In this document: piece by piece, positions 1 through 9,521 of the stretch
Position numbering within the stretch: position 1 is the first letter of the stretch
Layout of the letters: each line of letters begins with the position of its first letter
Origin: Coxiellaceae bacterium
Lineage (GTDB): Bacteria; Pseudomonadota; Gammaproteobacteria; Coxiellales; Coxiellaceae
Length of the DNA stretch: 64,000 nt
NCBI GenBank assembly: GCA_011523685.1
Contig: WTGG01000020.1
Coordinates: 1-64,000, forward strand
Reading direction: 5' to 3'
The notes under the pieces: generated by a model
What the model saw: the letters and a program-made list of their open reading frames with translations, nothing else
What the model was told of the DNA's origin: nothing
Database searches by the model: none
Position numbers and translations under genes: made by a program

Positions 1-1
1 C

Positions 2-100
2 GTGGGTGGGGCGCGTATACCGGTGTATGTCTTTCGCGGGGCTTATTTCAATACCAAAAAATTAAAAAACCCCATTATACAAAGAATTATTATTAAATAA
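2..100 (+). CDS. C-terminal fragment of an unidentified protein, cut by the window start
   Basis: Frame 2 is open from the first base to a TAA at 98-100 and reads as a plausible protein tail (GGARIPVYVFRG, then a Lys/Ile-rich end). Frames 1 and 3 are also open over part of this stretch, so the frame choice rests only on the more protein-like composition. I do not recognise the family. The upstream part lies outside the window. Confidence 0.3.
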   Translation: MGGARIPVYVFRGAYFNTKKLKNPIIQRIIIK

Positions 101-460
101 AAAGATGAGCATTCATGACGGGCAAATAGTCGCTGCACACCTTTTACCTTGAACAGAAATGTGAGGCGGAAGGTCATCAATCAACGAGTGAAATTTAACC
201 GGCTCCATCTTTTGCTGTATAAAGAAAATCTGCAAATAGATAAAATAGTTAAATTCTCTCGATCAAAAGACCTACCCTCCACATCATGGCCTTGGTCAGA
301 TGATAAGCTTACCAGCTGCGCGCTAACTTTCTCATATGGACGCAATATTAAAAGCTGAAGGAGGTTTTTTGTTACAATTTTTAGACAGCAACGACCTTAT
401 CCCCAAAAAAATTACGGCAGGGGAGACTGACTCCTCTACACGTATTATTATCAAATCACT
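101..460. other. Intergenic stretch without a convincing gene
   Basis: A weak 69-codon TTG-started frame (149-358) has no ribosome binding site. A strong AAGGAGG at about 358-364 is followed by a TTG and about 33 codons that run into the end of dnaE on the other strand. Neither resembles a known protein. An imperfect stem (AGGGGAG/CTCCTCT, about 419-437) near the 3' end of dnaE has no T-run and is not a clear terminator. Confidence 0.4.
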
Positions 461-3400
461 TTATTGATAACTAACATCAACAGCAGTCACACCAGAGATT
501 GCCTGTATTTGATCAATAGAGTCTACTGACACCAAAGCTTTCCAACGAGCACCTAAACTCAATTCTGCCTGTACTTTCTCTTGCTGATAGACCAACACTA
601 TAGGGCACGTACCTTCAGCGGTGTTCAATAATAAAGATTGTAAGACCTGTATCATATTGGTGAGATCTTGTTGACCATCAACGGTAATGCGTAACGCTCT
701 AGCCCGTTGCTGACGCACCTGATCCAGTGAATCGATAGACTCTGCCACTAAGCGAACACCACCATTAAAGTCATCCACTTCAACTTTTGCGGTAACCACA
801 TAAATAGCATCCGTGTGCAAATCTCGAATCATCGCTTCATACAATTTACTAAATAAAGTCACATCAATCCGAGCCGTTTCATCTTCTAGCTGTAAGATAG
901 CCATCCGCTTACCTTTACGGGTTAATAAACTGCGCATTGCAATTAACATGCCTGTGACCGTTACGGTCTTACCTATTTGATCTTGCAAACCATTCAGCTT
1001 TAAAGAACTTAATTGAGACAACTCTTGCAAATAAACACCTAACGGATGACCACTCAAATAAAAACCTAATGTTGCCTTTTCGCCTTTCAGCAAAGTGGCC
1101 TCGGACCATTCTGGACACGCTTGGTAATCGACGGCAATGGCACTGGATGATATTTCCGAAGATAATGCAAATAAGTCCTCTTGTCCTTGAGCTGAATTTC
1201 GTGAGTGTTGAGAGGCTGCTTTCAAAGCCTTTTCGATCGATAAAAACAGACTAGCACGATGCACTGAGAAATCATCCAGCGCACCACTTTGTACCAGCGG
1301 TTCAAGCACACGTTTACCAACCTTATGACCATCCAAACGTTGTGTTAGTTCAAATAGATTCTTATAGGCACCCGTCTTTTGTCGCTCTTGCACCAGGTGC
1401 TCCATGGCAGCCTGGCCTGCACCTTTAATGGCTCCTAAACCATATTGAATGTGCCCCTCTTCATCAACCGCAAATGGATAGACACTACGATTAATGTGAG
1501 GTGGTAATACACGAATGTTCATACGCTCGCACTCTTCAATAAAACCCACCACCTTATCGGTATTATCCATATCCGATGATAACACTGCAGCCATAAACTC
1601 TGCCGGGTAATGCGCTTTTAAATAAGCGGTTTGATAGGCTAATAAGGCATAAGCTGCCGAGTGAGACTTGTTAAAACCATAACCGGCAAACTTTTCAATG
1701 AGATCGAAAATATAGGTTGCCGTGTCTTCATTAATACCATTCTTCTTGGCACCTTCAGTAAAGATACCGCGTTGCTTAGCCATTTCTTCTGGTTTTTTCT
1801 TACCCATCGCACGACGTAATAAATCGGCCCCGCCTAATGAATAACCGGCTAATACCTGAGCAAGCTGCATGACCTGCTCTTGATATAAAATCACACCATA
1901 AGTAGGACTGAGCACATCTGCAGAATCAGGGTGAGGAAACTCGACTTGTGCACGACCATGCTTACGATCGATAAAGTCATCCACCATCCCGGACTGCAGT
2001 GGCCCAGGTCGAAACAAAGCAACTAATGCGGTAATTTCCTCGAAATTATCCGGTTGTAATCGACGAATAAGATCTTTCATTCCACGTGACTCTAATTGAA
2101 ACACCGCCGTGGTTTCACAGCGCTTCAATAGATCAAATGTCTTTTCATCATCCAACGGCAAAGTATCAACATCAAGTAATGATTCACCAAGTGATGCACG
2201 CTTTTTATTAATTGCCTGCACTGCCCAATTAATTATGGTTAATGTACGCAAACCCAAGAAGTCAAACTTAACCAGACCCACAGCTTCAACATCATCTTTA
2301 TCAAACTGAGTGACCGCATGATCACTACCATCTGGTTCACAATATAATGGGGAAAAATCGGTAAGCTGTGTTGGCGCAATCACCACCCCCCCAGCATGCT
2401 TACCCGCGTTACGCGTCAAACCCTCAAGTTTTTTAGCTAAATCAATCAGCGTTGTTACTTCCGCATCATCACGATAGCGTTCGGCTAATTGATCTTCCTG
2501 TTCTAGCGCTTTATCTAAAGTCATGCCAATTTCAAAAGGAATCAGCTTAGCGATCTTATCGACGAAGCCGTAAGGCAAACTCAAGACACGACCCACATCT
2601 CGCACCACCGCTTTTGCAGCCATGGTGCCATAAGTAATAATCTGTGATACCGCTTCATGTCCATATTGGTGCGCCACATATTCAATGACACGATCACGCC
2701 CTTCCATACAGAAGTCGACATCAAAGTCAGGCATAGACACCCGCTCTGGATTTAAAAAACGCTCAAACAGTAACTCATGCTTTAGTGGGTCCAGCATTGT
2801 AATGCCTAATACAAAGGCAACCAACGAACCTGCACCTGAACCCCTTCCTGGTCCAACCGGAACACCATTGGCTTTTGACCAACGGATAAAGTCTGCCACA
2901 ATCAAAAAGTAGCCGGGAAAGCCCATACGATTAATCACATCAAGCTCAATCTTTAAACGTTGCTGATAATCTTCAATCGGATTTTTGGCTTCCTTTTCAA
3001 TCATAGGCCATAAACGCGTTAAACCATCAAATGATTCTTTTTCTAGATGATGATCAAGGGTGACGCCTTCTGGGACTGGAAAATCAGGCAAATAGGCTTT
3101 ACCTAACTCCAACTCCACATTGCAACGTTTAGCAATCGTTACCGTGTTTTCCAAAACAGCTGGCATGTCTGAAAATAATACCTCCATTTCACTAGCTGTT
3201 CTAAAGTATTGTTGATCGGTATGGTACTTAGGCCGCTTTGTATCTTCTAATACGTAGCCTGACTGAATACACACACGGGCTTCATGAGCCTCAAAATCGG
3301 TTTTTTTAAAGAAGCAGACACAGTTCGTTGCAACGACTGGAACTTTTTTTTCATACGCCATTGGCATCACATGCGTCATGTATAACGCTTCATTCACATG

Positions 3401-3913
3401 ACCTGTTCGACTCACTTCTACGTAAAAACGATCACCAAAACAATCCAACCACGTTTGCATCCGCTGCTGAGCTGAATCAAGATCACCTTGAATAATGGCT
3501 TGACCAATATCACCTTGAAATCCACCCGATAACACCAATAACCCTTCGTGCCATTGTGTTAACCATGACCAACGAACGATCGGCAACGCCTCTTTGGTTT
3601 GCCCTTCAAGATATGCTTTAGAAATAAGCTGTGTTAAATGACGATAGCCTTGTGCATTTTGACATAGAAGCGTCACAGGGAAATCACCACACTCTGTCTT
3701 TATCCAGATATCAGCACCAATGATCGGCTTGATACCTTGTGCACGCATCGCTCGATAAAATTTTACCAAACCAAATAGATTACAATGGTCCGTAAGCGCA
3801 ATCGCTGGCATGGATTGCTCATGAGCGACCTTAGCTAACTGCTTAACTGGAATCAAACTATCACGAATGGAAAACTCAGAGTGCACACGTAAATGAATAA
3901 AGCTTGGCTTCAT
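461..3913 (-). CDS. dnaE: DNA polymerase III alpha subunit
   Basis: Replicative DNA polymerase, the catalytic subunit of the Pol III core. The 1150 residues are close to the usual length of about 1160. An N-terminal PHP domain begins with the HLRVHSEFS motif. The palm domain has the metal-binding PDFDVDF motif near residue 395 and FDFLG near 547, which together hold the three catalytic aspartates of this family. A helix-hairpin-helix region and an OB fold follow in the C-terminal third. The start codon lies one base after the ddl stop and is preceded by AAGGAT, so it is probably cotranscribed with ddl and rnhB. Very secure. Confidence 0.98.
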   Translation of the reverse strand: MKPSFIHLRVHSEFSIRDSLIPVKQLAKVAHEQSMPAIALTDHCNLFGLVKFYRAMRAQGIKPIIGADIWIKTECGDFPVTLLCQNAQGYRHLTQLISKAYLEGQTKEALPIVRWSWLTQWHEGLLVLSGGFQGDIGQAIIQGDLDSAQQRMQTWLDCFGDRFYVEVSRTGHVNEALYMTHVMPMAYEKKVPVVATNCVCFFKKTDFEAHEARVCIQSGYVLEDTKRPKYHTDQQYFRTASEMEVLFSDMPAVLENTVTIAKRCNVELELGKAYLPDFPVPEGVTLDHHLEKESFDGLTRLWPMIEKEAKNPIEDYQQRLKIELDVINRMGFPGYFLIVADFIRWSKANGVPVGPGRGSGAGSLVAFVLGITMLDPLKHELLFERFLNPERVSMPDFDVDFCMEGRDRVIEYVAHQYGHEAVSQIITYGTMAAKAVVRDVGRVLSLPYGFVDKIAKLIPFEIGMTLDKALEQEDQLAERYRDDAEVTTLIDLAKKLEGLTRNAGKHAGGVVIAPTQLTDFSPLYCEPDGSDHAVTQFDKDDVEAVGLVKFDFLGLRTLTIINWAVQAINKKRASLGESLLDVDTLPLDDEKTFDLLKRCETTAVFQLESRGMKDLIRRLQPDNFEEITALVALFRPGPLQSGMVDDFIDRKHGRAQVEFPHPDSADVLSPTYGVILYQEQVMQLAQVLAGYSLGGADLLRRAMGKKKPEEMAKQRGIFTEGAKKNGINEDTATYIFDLIEKFAGYGFNKSHSAAYALLAYQTAYLKAHYPAEFMAAVLSSDMDNTDKVVGFIEECERMNIRVLPPHINRSVYPFAVDEEGHIQYGLGAIKGAGQAAMEHLVQERQKTGAYKNLFELTQRLDGHKVGKRVLEPLVQSGALDDFSVHRASLFLSIEKALKAASQHSRNSAQGQEDLFALSSEISSSAIAVDYQACPEWSEATLLKGEKATLGFYLSGHPLGVYLQELSQLSSLKLNGLQDQIGKTVTVTGMLIAMRSLLTRKGKRMAILQLEDETARIDVTLFSKLYEAMIRDLHTDAIYVVTAKVEVDDFNGGVRLVAESIDSLDQVRQQRARALRITVDGQQDLTNMIQVLQSLLLNTAEGTCPIVLVYQQEKVQAELSLGARWKALVSVDSIDQIQAISGVTAVDVSYQ

Positions 3914-3914
3914 C

Positions 3915-5006
3915 TTAATCCTTTTTCATTGTATCTGAGATGAGTGTATGACGCTTGTTACGCTGATCAAAATGATTCATTGCCGACATCAGTAGATCTT
4001 GCACCAGTGTCTGCATCGACACTCCAGACCCCTGCCAGTTACGTGGGTATAGGCTAATCTCGGTAAACCCTGGAATAGTATTGATCTCATTAATGACAAT
4101 ACGCTCATCATTCACAAAAAAGTCAACTCGCGCCATACCCTCAACGAATAAAGCACGGCAAGCAGCCAACGCCAATTGCTGAACAGCTGTCTGTTGCTGC
4201 TCACTCAACCGAGCTGGCACAATCGCAGTAGCACCTTGCTTATCATTATATTTTGCATCATACGAATAAAAATCATGATGCACATCCAGCTCACCCGGCA
4301 CAGAGGCAACCAATTCATGGCCATAACCCATTACCGAACATTCTATTTCGACACCATCTATCGCTGGCTCAACTAAAACACAATCACCGTATTGAAACGC
4401 GAGATTCAGTGCACGTTCAAAACTCTCAGCATCGGTAACACAGCTAACGCCGACAGATGAACCCTGACAAGCCGGTTTAACAAACAATCTATCTCCCCAT
4501 TGTGATGCTAAGCTATCATAAGAATAATTTGCCCGAGTCGTCGGACTCAATGTAAACCAATCACACGTCGGCAACGCCGCAGTGCGCCATACCCGTTTAG
4601 CCATTTCCTTGTGCATACCGATAGCTGATGACATAACGTTAGCACCCACGTAAGGTATCGATAATAGATCTAACAACCCTTGCAAAGCACCATCTTCACC
4701 CGTTTCACCATGAACTAATGGAAATACCACATCGACCATCGAGGGCGCAGTTGCCGTTCGCCAAGGCGATGTGCCACCTGGTGTTAATACGAGCTGCTCT
4801 TTGGCTTGTACACCTGTATCCACAAAAATATTCGCCGATGTTAAGCGCCACCATTGACCTGACTGATCTATCCAGACCACTTCAACAGCACAGCCTAGAT
4901 CCAGTAAGACACCCACAACGTTTTGAGCCGATAAAATAGAAATAGCATGTTCTGATGATTGCCCACCACATAGAACACTCACATTCAAAGAATCGATGGA
5001 CTTCAT
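3915..5006 (-). CDS. ddl: D-alanine--D-alanine ligase
   Basis: ATP-grasp enzyme that joins two D-alanines for peptidoglycan synthesis in the cytoplasm. N-terminal motif VLCGGQSSEHAIS; a VKPACQGSSVGVS strand binds ATP; the C-terminal FVNDERIVINEINTIPGF carries the Mg-binding Glu/Asn residues. I prefer the ATG at 5006 (363 residues, preceded by AGAGAG) to the GTG at 5039, because the conserved fold begins just after it and family members have about 306-365 residues. It lies between rnhB and dnaE, an unusual place: ddl normally sits in the division/cell-wall cluster or alone. Confidence 0.95.
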   Translation of the reverse strand: MKSIDSLNVSVLCGGQSSEHAISILSAQNVVGVLLDLGCAVEVVWIDQSGQWWRLTSANIFVDTGVQAKEQLVLTPGGTSPWRTATAPSMVDVVFPLVHGETGEDGALQGLLDLLSIPYVGANVMSSAIGMHKEMAKRVWRTAALPTCDWFTLSPTTRANYSYDSLASQWGDRLFVKPACQGSSVGVSCVTDAESFERALNLAFQYGDCVLVEPAIDGVEIECSVMGYGHELVASVPGELDVHHDFYSYDAKYNDKQGATAIVPARLSEQQQTAVQQLALAACRALFVEGMARVDFFVNDERIVINEINTIPGFTEISLYPRNWQGSGVSMQTLVQDLLMSAMNHFDQRNKRHTLISDTMKKD

Positions 5007-5095
5007 AGAAAAACTCTCTACAGACAGTGGACTTGGCACCCATGGTAACCAATCCCCACTTCACTGTCATCCGCTGTCTGACAAAATGACTTAAC

Positions 5096-5686
5096 TCACG
5101 TAATATCTGCAAAATAAGTCGATATTGGCGCAAATGACCGACGATGTATCGCACACGGACCTAACTGTTCAATCGCTAACCGATGCACTTGGGTGCCATA
5201 CCCCTTATGTTTGGCAAAACCGTACCCAGGATACTGTTGATCATATTCTTGCATTAAACGATCTCGAGTAACTTTTGCCAACACCGATGCTGCGCTGATC
5301 GCCAAGACTTTATCATCGCCTTTGATAATAGTTTCGACAGAATATCCAGGTAAGTGTGGCGACTGATTGCCATCAATACAGACATGATCGGGCTTGAAGG
5401 AGAGTTGTAACACAGCTTGCTGCATAGCCGACAATGTCGCTTGTAGAATATTGATACGATCAATGGTTTCACGATCGACAATGGCAATAGCATAGGACAC
5501 CGCTACCTCTTGGATGCGATCAAATAACTGTTCACGCTTTTTTTCAGACAGTTTTTTAGAGTCTTTTAACCCCTCCAATGATGGGTTTGCTCCTAACACC
5601 ACAGCTGCTGCAACAACCGGGCCTGCTAGTGGGCCTCGACCAGCCTCATCCACACCTGCAATCATTTGGGGTACTGCTGTCATCAA
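5096..5686 (-). CDS. rnhB: Ribonuclease HII
   Basis: Endonuclease that cleaves RNA in RNA/DNA hybrids and at single ribonucleotides in DNA. The signature GVDEAGRGPLAGPVV (Asp/Glu near residues 13-14) and the later CIDGN Asp give the acidic catalytic set. The 196 residues are typical. It is the promoter-proximal gene of rnhB-ddl-dnaE. The rnhB-dnaE neighbourhood is the ancestral gammaproteobacterial order (lpxB-rnhB-dnaE); here lpxB is inverted and transcribed away. Confidence 0.96.
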   Translation of the reverse strand: MMTAVPQMIAGVDEAGRGPLAGPVVAAAVVLGANPSLEGLKDSKKLSEKKREQLFDRIQEVAVSYAIAIVDRETIDRINILQATLSAMQQAVLQLSFKPDHVCIDGNQSPHLPGYSVETIIKGDDKVLAISAASVLAKVTRDRLMQEYDQQYPGYGFAKHKGYGTQVHRLAIEQLGPCAIHRRSFAPISTYFADIT

Positions 5687-5778
5687 TCACTCCTTGTCCA
5701 ACCGATACTTTATGTTAATGAGGGCGCCATGATATCGCTATCACTCAACAATCACAATCGGACAAACGGCTCATGATA

Positions 5779-5807
5779 TTGAAATAAGGGCCAAAAAATG
5801 ACATTAT
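5779..5807 (+). promoter_or_regulatory. Sigma-70-type promoter for the oxidoreductase-lpxB pair
   Basis: TTGAAA at 5779-5784, a 17-base spacer and CATTAT at 5802-5807, about 35 bases before the start codon. It is in the divergent intergenic region between rnhB and the oxidoreductase gene and points towards the latter. Read by eye only. Confidence 0.5.
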
Positions 5808-5841
5808 GTCGTCCTTTTATTGACCCAGAAATGAGCAAATA

Positions 5842-6813
5842 ATGAGCAAAATAAGAGCAGCAGTTATCGGTGTTGGCTATTTAGGCCAATATCACGCACA
5901 AAAATACGCTGACTGCGATCAAGCTGAACTGGTTGCTGTTTTCGACACCAACCCCAGTCGAGCAGATGAAATCGCGGATCGCTATGACACCAGCAGTGTT
6001 GCTCATTATGACGACCTCATCGGCAAAGTTGATGCCGTTAGCATTGCAACTCCTACCCCCTTCCATCACGAAGTCGCGCTCAGCTTCCTAAAAGCCGGCA
6101 TCCATGTCTTGATAGAAAAACCCATCACCACTACCGTAGAACAAGCGGATGAATTGATTCAAATTGCCGAAGAAAATAACGCCCTACTCCAGGTAGGTCA
6201 TCTAGAACGATTCAATAATGCCGTGAAAGCAGTCGCCCCGTACCTGGTACAACCTCGCTTCATCGAATCGCTACGTACAGCACCGTTTCAATTACGCGGC
6301 ACAGACGTCAATGTCATCCTCGACTTAATGATTCATGATATTGATATTATTCAGTCCATGATCCAGTCAGACATTGTCGACATCCGCGCTAATGGCTCAC
6401 CTATTTTTTCATCCCATATTGACTTAGCCAACGCACGCATTGAATTTGAAAATGGCTGTGTGGCTAATGTAACAGCCAGCCGAGCCAGCCTCAAAAAAGA
6501 ACGTCGATTACGCATCTTCCAAAGCGAGAGCTTTCTGAATATCGACTTAGATCACAAAATTCTTAAATATTACAGCCGAGGTGCTGCTGAAATTCATCCC
6601 GGTGTACCTGAAGTGGTTCAAGGCAAGATTCGATTTGACAAAGGTGACGCTTTAAAAGATCAAATTGAGCATTTCTTACATTCGATCATTCACAATCAAC
6701 CTGCCATTGTCCCAGGTGAAGATGGCCGCAAAGCTCTAGAAACGGCTATCAAAATCACACAAGCGGTCGCCCAAAATAACACCACGTTTAAAGAACATTT
6801 AACGAATGCCTAA
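5842..6813 (+). CDS. Gfo/Idh/MocA family oxidoreductase, possibly UDP-GlcNAc 3-dehydrogenase (GnnA-like)
   Basis: NAD(P)-dependent sugar dehydrogenase of 323 residues. The N-terminal Rossmann fold shows VIGVGYLGQYHAQKYA; the family EKP motif is present (VLIEKPIT, about residue 90), followed by a C-terminal alpha/beta dimer domain. The gene overlaps lpxB by 8 bases, so the two are translationally coupled. Members of this family next to lpxA/lpxB are known as GnnA, which oxidises UDP-GlcNAc so that GnnB can aminate C3, giving 2,3-diamino sugars in lipid A. That role is inferred from position; gnnB and lpxA are not in the window. Confidence 0.85.
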   Translation: MSKIRAAVIGVGYLGQYHAQKYADCDQAELVAVFDTNPSRADEIADRYDTSSVAHYDDLIGKVDAVSIATPTPFHHEVALSFLKAGIHVLIEKPITTTVEQADELIQIAEENNALLQVGHLERFNNAVKAVAPYLVQPRFIESLRTAPFQLRGTDVNVILDLMIHDIDIIQSMIQSDIVDIRANGSPIFSSHIDLANARIEFENGCVANVTASRASLKKERRLRIFQSESFLNIDLDHKILKYYSRGAAEIHPGVPEVVQGKIRFDKGDALKDQIEHFLHSIIHNQPAIVPGEDGRKALETAIKITQAVAQNNTTFKEHLTNA

Positions 6814-7963
6814 ATCTTCAAAAATACCACACATACTGATCATTGCCGGAGAAACTTCCGGTGATAGACTGGGCGCACACCTTGTCCAGGCAATGACCGC
6901 ACAAGACCCCACCCTGACTTTTACAGGCTTTGGTGGCGACCTGATGCAAGCAGCTGGTGTTGATATCCTAATGCACAGTCAAGAACTAGCCATTATTGGC
7001 CTGGTGGAAGTCATTAAAAAACAAGCAACTGTTCGCCGAGCATTTAAAATCATCAAACATCAACTCAAACACAACCCGCCTGACCTTGTGATTTTAATTG
7101 ACTACCCAGGATTCAATTTACGCATTGCACGATTAGCCAAACAAGCTGATATCAAGGTCTTTTACTACGCAAGTCCTCAAATTTGGGCATGGAAATATGG
7201 GCGCATTAATACCATTCGTGACACGGTAGATCACATGGCTGTGTTATTTCCCTTTGAAGAAAAGCTGTATCATCAAGAACAAGTCCCTGCCACCTTTGTC
7301 GGTCACCCTTTAACGGCCATCGCAAAACCATCGATGAACAAGGAAGATGCCTACGTACACTTCAACTGCGACCCAGCTCATCCCGTTATCGGGCTTTTTC
7401 CAGGGAGTCGACCTCAAGAAATCACCACGTTATTACCCATCATGGCAAAAGCCATACCTATCGTTGAAAAAACCTTACCTGACGCACAATGGCTACTACC
7501 CGTTGCACCACATATTGATACTGATCAACTCCGTCAACAGTTACCAGACCACATACAACTCATACATAGCCACCTTTACGACGCCATGCAGATTTGTGAT
7601 GCCGCCATGGCCGTCTCAGGAACCATCACGTTAGAGCTGGCACTCTTGCAAACACCACTGACCTTATTATATAAGACACAGTGGCTAACCTATCAAATTG
7701 GCAAACGCGTCATTCGCACCCCCTGGATTGGTCTGTGCAACATCATTGCACAAAACACGATCGCCACCGAATACCTTCAACATGATGCGTCCCCAGAAAA
7801 CCTGGCAAGTGAAATCGTGCAACTGATCACCAATATTAGCTATCGTGAAAAACGCATATCCCAATTACAAGCGATGCGTAACAACCTAGGTACTGGTGTT
7901 GATCATACACTGACGGCTCAATTAGCATTAGACTTACTCCCTGGTCAAAACACCTCCGACTGA
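6806..7963 (+). CDS. lpxB: Lipid-A-disaccharide synthase
   Basis: Glycosyltransferase (GT19) that joins UDP-2,3-diacylglucosamine to lipid X in lipid A synthesis at the inner membrane. Typical motifs: IIAGETSGDRLGA at the N terminus, IDYPGFNLR, the YYASPQIWAWK block, LFPFEE and FVGHPL, and FPGSRPQEI in the nucleotide-binding half. The 385 residues are standard. It is coupled to the upstream oxidoreductase by an 8-base overlap. Confidence 0.97.
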   Translation: MPKSSKIPHILIIAGETSGDRLGAHLVQAMTAQDPTLTFTGFGGDLMQAAGVDILMHSQELAIIGLVEVIKKQATVRRAFKIIKHQLKHNPPDLVILIDYPGFNLRIARLAKQADIKVFYYASPQIWAWKYGRINTIRDTVDHMAVLFPFEEKLYHQEQVPATFVGHPLTAIAKPSMNKEDAYVHFNCDPAHPVIGLFPGSRPQEITTLLPIMAKAIPIVEKTLPDAQWLLPVAPHIDTDQLRQQLPDHIQLIHSHLYDAMQICDAAMAVSGTITLELALLQTPLTLLYKTQWLTYQIGKRVIRTPWIGLCNIIAQNTIATEYLQHDASPENLASEIVQLITNISYREKRISQLQAMRNNLGTGVDHTLTAQLALDLLPGQNTSD

Positions 7964-8061
7964 TCAAAAAATTCCACCCCAAAACTCGCTTGCACTCGCT
8001 TGTCATTTCTGAAAGAATCCGTATGCATCTTGTCTTCAACGCATAAACAACAGGGATCAAC

Positions 8062-9465
8062 ATGGAAAATTTAAGGATCGGTGTCGTCGGTAACATTGGC
8101 GTTGGCAAATCCACATTAATCGATGCCATGCAGTTTCCTCCCCTTTCCACCCAGCTGCTCAGTCACTTCCCATCAACCGATGGTGACGAACGCGTGCATA
8201 GCTTCCAAGAACACTTCAATCCCAATGTGCTTGATGCCTTTTACAAAGACCCTAAGAAACACGCTTTAATTGCACAACTCGAGTTTTTTAACGGCCGCCT
8301 AGAACGCCAATACGAGATTGATCGAGCGCGCGGCATTGTTTTAGAAGATCGCACTATTTTTGAAGATTACCATATCTTTGGTAAAGCTCAGAAAATCATG
8401 GGACACATGAGTGACGTTGAGTTTGAAGTCTACCAACACAACTACAACCTAATGATGCAAAAAATTGAGGAACCAACACTGCTCGTTTATTTGCGCGCAG
8501 ATATAGACACCATCATGGGCCGTATCCAAAAACGTGGCCGCGATTGTGAACGCAGCATTCCTCGAGATTATTTAGAACTGCTCAACGGACTCTATGAAAC
8601 CTTTGTCGCCAGAAACACGAATTGCCCAGTGCTGGTGATAGATGCTAGCCCTCGTGATGATCTGGATGCTTATTTACGTGAAACCGTTGACAAGATCTCA
8701 TTAAAAATCAAAGAACTGGATCTTCGTGTATGCACACCCGGTCTTCAATCTTGGGTACAACTGCCTGAGACAGAAGCAGCTATTCGTGCCAGTGAAGCCG
8801 AACAACGCTTGGAAGATTACCTGAAGAAAAACAAACGACTAATCACCGTTGCCGGTAATGTAGGACTTGGCAAATCAACCGTAACAGCACTGATGCAGCG
8901 CAGCTTACGGATTGATGCGATTTATGAAAACCCTGAAAAAAATCCACTACTCACTGAGTTCTTAAAAAATAAAAAAGAACATTGCTTCAACCTTCAAAAG
9001 CACTTTATCAAGATGCGAGCCGAACAACGCTTGCGTGGTGCCAACAGCCCAACCAGTACGGTTAAAGACCGCTCACTAGCCGAAGATTTGCTGGTTTTTT
9101 GTGAACACTTTCACCAAGCAGGCTACCTGACCAGCAATGAACTTGACATGCTCAATACTGAGTTCTATAAAATCAATAGCTCACTTCCATCATCAGACCT
9201 AATGATCGTTTTGCAAGGTCGTCCAGAACTTGCTTGGAAACGCATTCAACAACGTGGCCGCGCTATGGAAATTAAAGGTGGCTGGGAGTTCTCTGACATC
9301 CAATCTCTCAACCGTTTTTATGGCAGCTACCCTGACGATGTCAGAAAAACTGGCTTTCATAAAAAACCAACGCTTGAGCTGAATGTGAATAAACTAGATT
9401 TAGCCAACCGTGTCCACATGGGTTATGTGTTTGAAAAAGTCTACGACACATTACAACATGCCTAA
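8062..9465 (+). CDS. Tandem deoxynucleoside kinase (two fused kinase domains)
   Basis: Two copies of the deoxyadenosine/deoxyguanosine kinase domain (PF01712 type) in one 467-residue chain. Copy 1 has P-loop GNIGVGKST (10-18), DRTIFEDYHIF (about 96) and the lid RIQKRGRDCER. Copy 2 has P-loop GNVGLGKST (265-273), DRSLAEDLLVF (about 336) and lid RIQQRGRAMEI. Single-domain enzymes have about 205-230 residues. Both halves keep the P-loop, the DR(S/T) and the Arg-rich lid, so both may be active, perhaps with different substrates. The family salvages deoxynucleosides to dNMPs. An AGGGAT precedes the ATG. Function per domain is not proven. Confidence 0.88.
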   Translation: MENLRIGVVGNIGVGKSTLIDAMQFPPLSTQLLSHFPSTDGDERVHSFQEHFNPNVLDAFYKDPKKHALIAQLEFFNGRLERQYEIDRARGIVLEDRTIFEDYHIFGKAQKIMGHMSDVEFEVYQHNYNLMMQKIEEPTLLVYLRADIDTIMGRIQKRGRDCERSIPRDYLELLNGLYETFVARNTNCPVLVIDASPRDDLDAYLRETVDKISLKIKELDLRVCTPGLQSWVQLPETEAAIRASEAEQRLEDYLKKNKRLITVAGNVGLGKSTVTALMQRSLRIDAIYENPEKNPLLTEFLKNKKEHCFNLQKHFIKMRAEQRLRGANSPTSTVKDRSLAEDLLVFCEHFHQAGYLTSNELDMLNTEFYKINSSLPSSDLMIVLQGRPELAWKRIQQRGRAMEIKGGWEFSDIQSLNRFYGSYPDDVRKTGFHKKPTLELNVNKLDLANRVHMGYVFEKVYDTLQHA

Positions 9466-9521
9466 ATAACGCTTATCGATCCCGGTATTCGTTCTCGCTA
9501 ATATCTTCATATAATGGTTGG

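Noticed and set aside
149-358. 69-codon frame near the window start
   Set aside because: TTG start, no ribosome binding site, no resemblance to any protein.
369-470. Short TTG frame after a strong AAGGAGG
   Set aside because: Only about 33 codons and it runs into the end of dnaE; no recognisable product. A decayed gene start cannot be excluded.
4882-5154. 90-codon minus-strand frame between ddl and rnhB
   Set aside because: It overlaps both genes in another frame and its composition fits a shadow frame.
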